A stretch of 64,000 nt of DNA from Mycobacterium colombiense (lineage in GTDB: Bacteria; Actinomycetota; Actinomycetes; Mycobacteriales; Mycobacteriaceae): assembly GCF_001665835.1 (NCBI RefSeq), contig NZ_LZSX01000099.1, forward strand, positions 1-64,000, in the 5' to 3' direction. The translations under genes were made by a program, and so were the position numbers. Position 1 is the first letter of the stretch. Each line of letters starts with the position of its first letter. Positions 61,731 through 64,000 of the stretch are shown piece after piece. A model generated the notes under the pieces. It had not been told where the DNA came from and did no database searches. It was given only the letters and a program-made list of their open reading frames with translations.

Positions 61731-62804
61731 TCAGTTCGGGACGGCGGTGGGGCGCAGCAGCGGCAGCAGCTGGTCGCCGAGCCTGACCGTCTCCGACTTG
61801 TACGGGGTGTCCGACAGCACGAAATGGCTGACACCGAGCTCGGTGTAGTTGCGCAGCGCGTCGGCGACTTCGACGGCCGAGCCGACCAGCCAGGTCGTCC
61901 CGGCGCCCTCACCGCCGTACTTGCTCGGCGTCGTATACAGGCAGGAATCGACCACCTCTCCGCGCCCGGCCAGGTCGTTGAGCCGCCGCTGCCCCTCGGA
62001 CCCGGCCGGGTCGTGCAGCAGCAGCATGGTCGGCGTGCCGGCCAGCTTGGCGACCTTCGCCTCGGCGTCGCGCCAGGCCTGCTCGGAAGTGTCGCGCACC
62101 AGCGTTGTCACCCGAAGCCCGAATTCCAGCGGCGCGTGCTCGCGACCGAGCTTGTCGGACAACGACTTCAGCCTGTCGATGCGCTCGGCGATCCCGTCCA
62201 GTGACTCTCCCCAGAACAATTGGACATCGGCGTCGGTCGCGGCGACCTGCTCGGCGGCCGCCGATGCTCCGCCGAAATAGAGCTTGGGGTACCGGCCGTC
62301 GGCCGCACCGAGCGGGCGCGGTTGCAACGTCGAGTGTTCGACGCCGAAGAACTCGCCACGGAAGGTGACGTCGTCCTCGCTCCACAACCGGCGAACCAGC
62401 CGGATGAATTCGCGGGTGCGGTCGTAGCGGCGGCCCTTGTCGACCTCGGGGTCGCCGTACGCGGCCAGATCATCGGCGCCGCTGACGACGTTGATCAGCA
62501 GCCGGCCCTGGTTGAGTCGATCCAGGGTTGCCGCCGCACTGGCGAAATGCGCCGGATGCCAATAACCGGGGCGCACCGCCACCAGCGGGGCGAAGTTGGT
62601 GGTGCGGGCGGCGATCGCGGTCGCGACGGTGAAGGTGTCCGGCCGTCCCCAGCCGGTGCCGATCAGCGCGCCTTCCCAGCCGTGTTGCTCGGCGCGCAGC
62701 GCCAGGTCGACCGAATAGTCCAAACTTCCCCAGCCGTCGACGGTGTCGTCGCCTCGATGCCCCGGCTCGACGGTATTCGGTATGTACCAGAGAAATTGAC
62801 CCAC
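61731..62804 (-). CDS. FMNH2-dependent alkanesulfonate monooxygenase-like protein (LLM family)
   Basis: 357 aa. Luciferase-like fold: PLVAVRPGYWHPAHFASAAA, LINVVSGADDLAAYGDP, RYDRTREFIRLVRRLWSEDD and GASAAAEQVAATDADVQLFW, close to SsuD. Such enzymes release sulfite from alkanesulfonates with a separate flavin reductase. The start is uncertain: the chosen GTG begins VGQFLWYIPN, and another GTG 18 bp upstream is possible. It diverges from an acyl-CoA-dehydrogenase-like flavoprotein gene, a pairing common in sulfur-scavenging loci. Confidence 0.85.
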   Translation of the reverse strand: MGQFLWYIPNTVEPGHRGDDTVDGWGSLDYSVDLALRAEQHGWEGALIGTGWGRPDTFTVATAIAARTTNFAPLVAVRPGYWHPAHFASAAATLDRLNQGRLLINVVSGADDLAAYGDPEVDKGRRYDRTREFIRLVRRLWSEDDVTFRGEFFGVEHSTLQPRPLGAADGRYPKLYFGGASAAAEQVAATDADVQLFWGESLDGIAERIDRLKSLSDKLGREHAPLEFGLRVTTLVRDTSEQAWRDAEAKVAKLAGTPTMLLLHDPAGSEGQRRLNDLAGRGEVVDSCLYTTPSKYGGEGAGTTWLVGSAVEVADALRNYTELGVSHFVLSDTPYKSETVRLGDQLLPLLRPTAVPN

Positions 62805-62955
62805 CAGGCAACATGGTGGCACATCACCGCGGTGGCATGTCCGGGCTTCGCGGCTTATCGCGTGGTCACCGCAGGAATCAGCACGGATGAAAGTCCACCC
62901 GAGGGCGAAAAATTCAGGTCGCAGGAAACCGTTGCCGCCAGCGTCGCATCCTGAC

Positions 62956-63007
62956 AGCCTTTCGGGCTGATCGTCGTGTGTGCGACATCGATTCGCCCAG
63001 AAAGGCT
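62956..63007 (+). promoter_or_regulatory. long imperfect hairpin overlapping the ribosome site of the DszC/SfnB-like gene
   Basis: Left arm AGCCTTTC-GGGC-TGATCGTCG and right arm CGAC-A-TCGAT-TC-GCCC-A-GAAAGGCT can pair with small bulges. The right arm contains GAAAGG (63000-63005), the likely ribosome site 11 bp before the ATG. Folding would hide it. Confidence 0.5.
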
Positions 63008-63016
63008 TTGACTCCC

Positions 63017-64000
63017 ATGCCCGTTGGATCCCACGAGCACCCGGCAGCAGACCCGGCGGCGATCGACGGGGTGCTCGCCGACATCGCCGCCGACTATCGC
63101 CAGCGGCTGGCCGCCGGCGGAACCGAGCCGCCTCTGCGCGGCCTCAAACTCGTCCGGGACCAGCGGTGGGGCGCGGTGCGATTGGCCCGCGAGCACGGCG
63201 GCGCCGGCTACTCGGTGCCGCAATTCTTCGACCACCTCATCGCGCTCGCCGCGGCCGATCCCGACCTGGCCCACATCCTGCGGATCCACTACGCGCTGGT
63301 CGAGGAGCTGCAGGTCGCGCCGCGGCGACCGGGCAGCGACCGGTGGATCGCGGTGGTCGCCGAGGGCGGGCTGATCGGCGGCGCCAACGCCGAAAAGAGC
63401 CAGAAGTCGGTGGGCGGCAACGACCGTGACACCCGGCTGGTGTCGAGCGGGGACGGGCTGCGGCTGCGTGGCCGCAAGTTCTACAGCACCGGCGCACAGT
63501 TCTCCGACTATCTGCGCATCACCGCGCAGGACGACGACAACACCCCGACCGCGGTGGTGATCCCGGTGGACCGGGCCGGCGTCGAGCACCTCGACGACTG
63601 GGACGGCATTGGCCAGCGCCAAACGGGCAGCGGCACAACGATATTCCACGACGTCGCGGTCGCGCCCGACGAAGTCTTCCCGCTGGCCGACACCATCGGG
63701 GTGAACCGCGCCCGCGGTGCGCTGATGCAGCTGTTCCTGCACGCCATCGCCGCCGGCATACTGCGGGCCCTGACCGCGGACGCCGCGGCGCTGTTGCGTG
63801 GGCGGGCACGCACCTACACCTTTGCCAGCGTCGGGGAGCCAACCGCGGATCCGCAGCTGCTGCAGATCGTCGGCGAGATCGACGCGGTGGCCTACGCCGC
63901 GCAGGCACTGGTGCACAGCGCGGCGGCCGAACTCGCTCCCGCGCTTCAGGCGGCGCGTGACACCGGGATCGATCCCGAGCTGGAAACCCGGTCGTCGATC
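63017..64000 (+). CDS. acyl-CoA-dehydrogenase-like flavoprotein (DszC/SfnB type), partial
   Basis: The first 328 codons; the gene runs off the right edge with no stop. It reads as the acyl-CoA dehydrogenase fold: REHGGAGYSVPQFFDHLI, GGANAEKSQKSVGG and KFYSTGAQFSDYLRITAQ, then DDWDGIGQRQTGSGTTIFHD. These resemble DszC/SfnB flavin monooxygenases used in sulfur acquisition more than true acyl-CoA dehydrogenases. It diverges from the SsuD-like gene. Its ribosome site lies inside a hairpin. Confidence 0.85.
   Translation, partial: MPVGSHEHPAADPAAIDGVLADIAADYRQRLAAGGTEPPLRGLKLVRDQRWGAVRLAREHGGAGYSVPQFFDHLIALAAADPDLAHILRIHYALVEELQVAPRRPGSDRWIAVVAEGGLIGGANAEKSQKSVGGNDRDTRLVSSGDGLRLRGRKFYSTGAQFSDYLRITAQDDDNTPTAVVIPVDRAGVEHLDDWDGIGQRQTGSGTTIFHDVAVAPDEVFPLADTIGVNRARGALMQLFLHAIAAGILRALTADAAALLRGRARTYTFASVGEPTADPQLLQIVGEIDAVAYAAQALVHSAAAELAPALQAARDTGIDPELETRSSI

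Noticed and set aside
1..64000. CRISPR arrays, tRNA/rRNA genes, PE/PPE genes
   Set aside because: I looked for spaced direct repeats, cloverleaf sequences and PE/PPE N termini by eye and saw none. A covariance-model scan would be needed to exclude small RNAs.

Overview
This is chromosomal DNA of a GC-rich slow-growing Mycobacterium that is not M. tuberculosis. Three things support this: the genus-typical gene families, the GTG/TTG starts with GAGG-type ribosome sites, and a gene order that matches, from memory, the M. tuberculosis interval Rv2600 to Rv2551c read in reverse. No tRNA, rRNA, CRISPR array, PE/PPE gene or transposase was seen.

Layout. 1-1.9 kb: four minus-strand genes for small membrane or unknown proteins (homologues of Rv2600-Rv2597). 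2.0-4.3 kb: LexA-controlled ruvC-ruvA-ruvB (Holliday-junction processing). 4.5-6.6 kb: two paralogous membrane proteins flanking a DUF1304 protein, in the place where M. tuberculosis has a PE_PGRS gene. 6.6-11.7 kb: carboxylic acid reductase (fadD9/car) and gabT. 11.9-20.1 kb: yajC-secD-secF, a solute-binding lipoprotein, apt and relA. 20.1-24.9 kb: a Ser/Thr kinase fused to an extracellular cyclophilin domain, the cyclophilin ppiB, a glyoxalase-II-like hydrolase and hisS. 24.9-30.5 kb: a LexA-controlled 13E12-family HNH protein, a small membrane protein, an SRPBCC protein, a LexA-controlled radical-SAM protein, a Tat-exported purple acid phosphatase and a secreted protein. 30.5-34.8 kb: a metabolic cassette (gamma-glutamylcyclotransferase-like protein, MFS exporter, XRE-cupin regulator, class II aldolase, DapA-family lyase) that I do not recall from M. 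tuberculosis. 34.8-39.0 kb: ypfJ-type metallopeptidase, SRPBCC protein, ketopantoate-reductase-like gene with a damaged start, and aspS. 39.0-40.2 kb: an insertion of about 1.2 kb that has displaced the aspS 3' tail. 40.2-51.1 kb: a MIRU, a Ddn-type reductase, a FUSC-like permease, and the transglutaminase / circularly permuted ATP-grasp / zinc peptidase locus. 51.1-55.9 kb: a proline-rich membrane protein, rarA, a pair of starvation-type paralogues and a YjbQ-family protein. 55.9-61.7 kb: alaS-ruvX-mltG-aroE-prepilin peptidase. 61.7-64.0 kb: a divergent pair of sulfur-scavenging-type flavoenzymes, the second cut by the window edge.

The backbone is housekeeping: recombination repair, protein export, purine salvage and the stringent response, three aminoacyl-tRNA synthetases, peptidoglycan and shikimate steps. 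The main novelty lies in the insertions between these blocks. The points most worth checking are the inverted segment inside the first gene, the kinase-cyclophilin fusion, the insertion bounded by 25-bp direct repeats at aspS, a ribosome-site-sequestering hairpin before the last gene, and the regulated metabolic cassette. Links to Rv numbers are from memory, not from a search.
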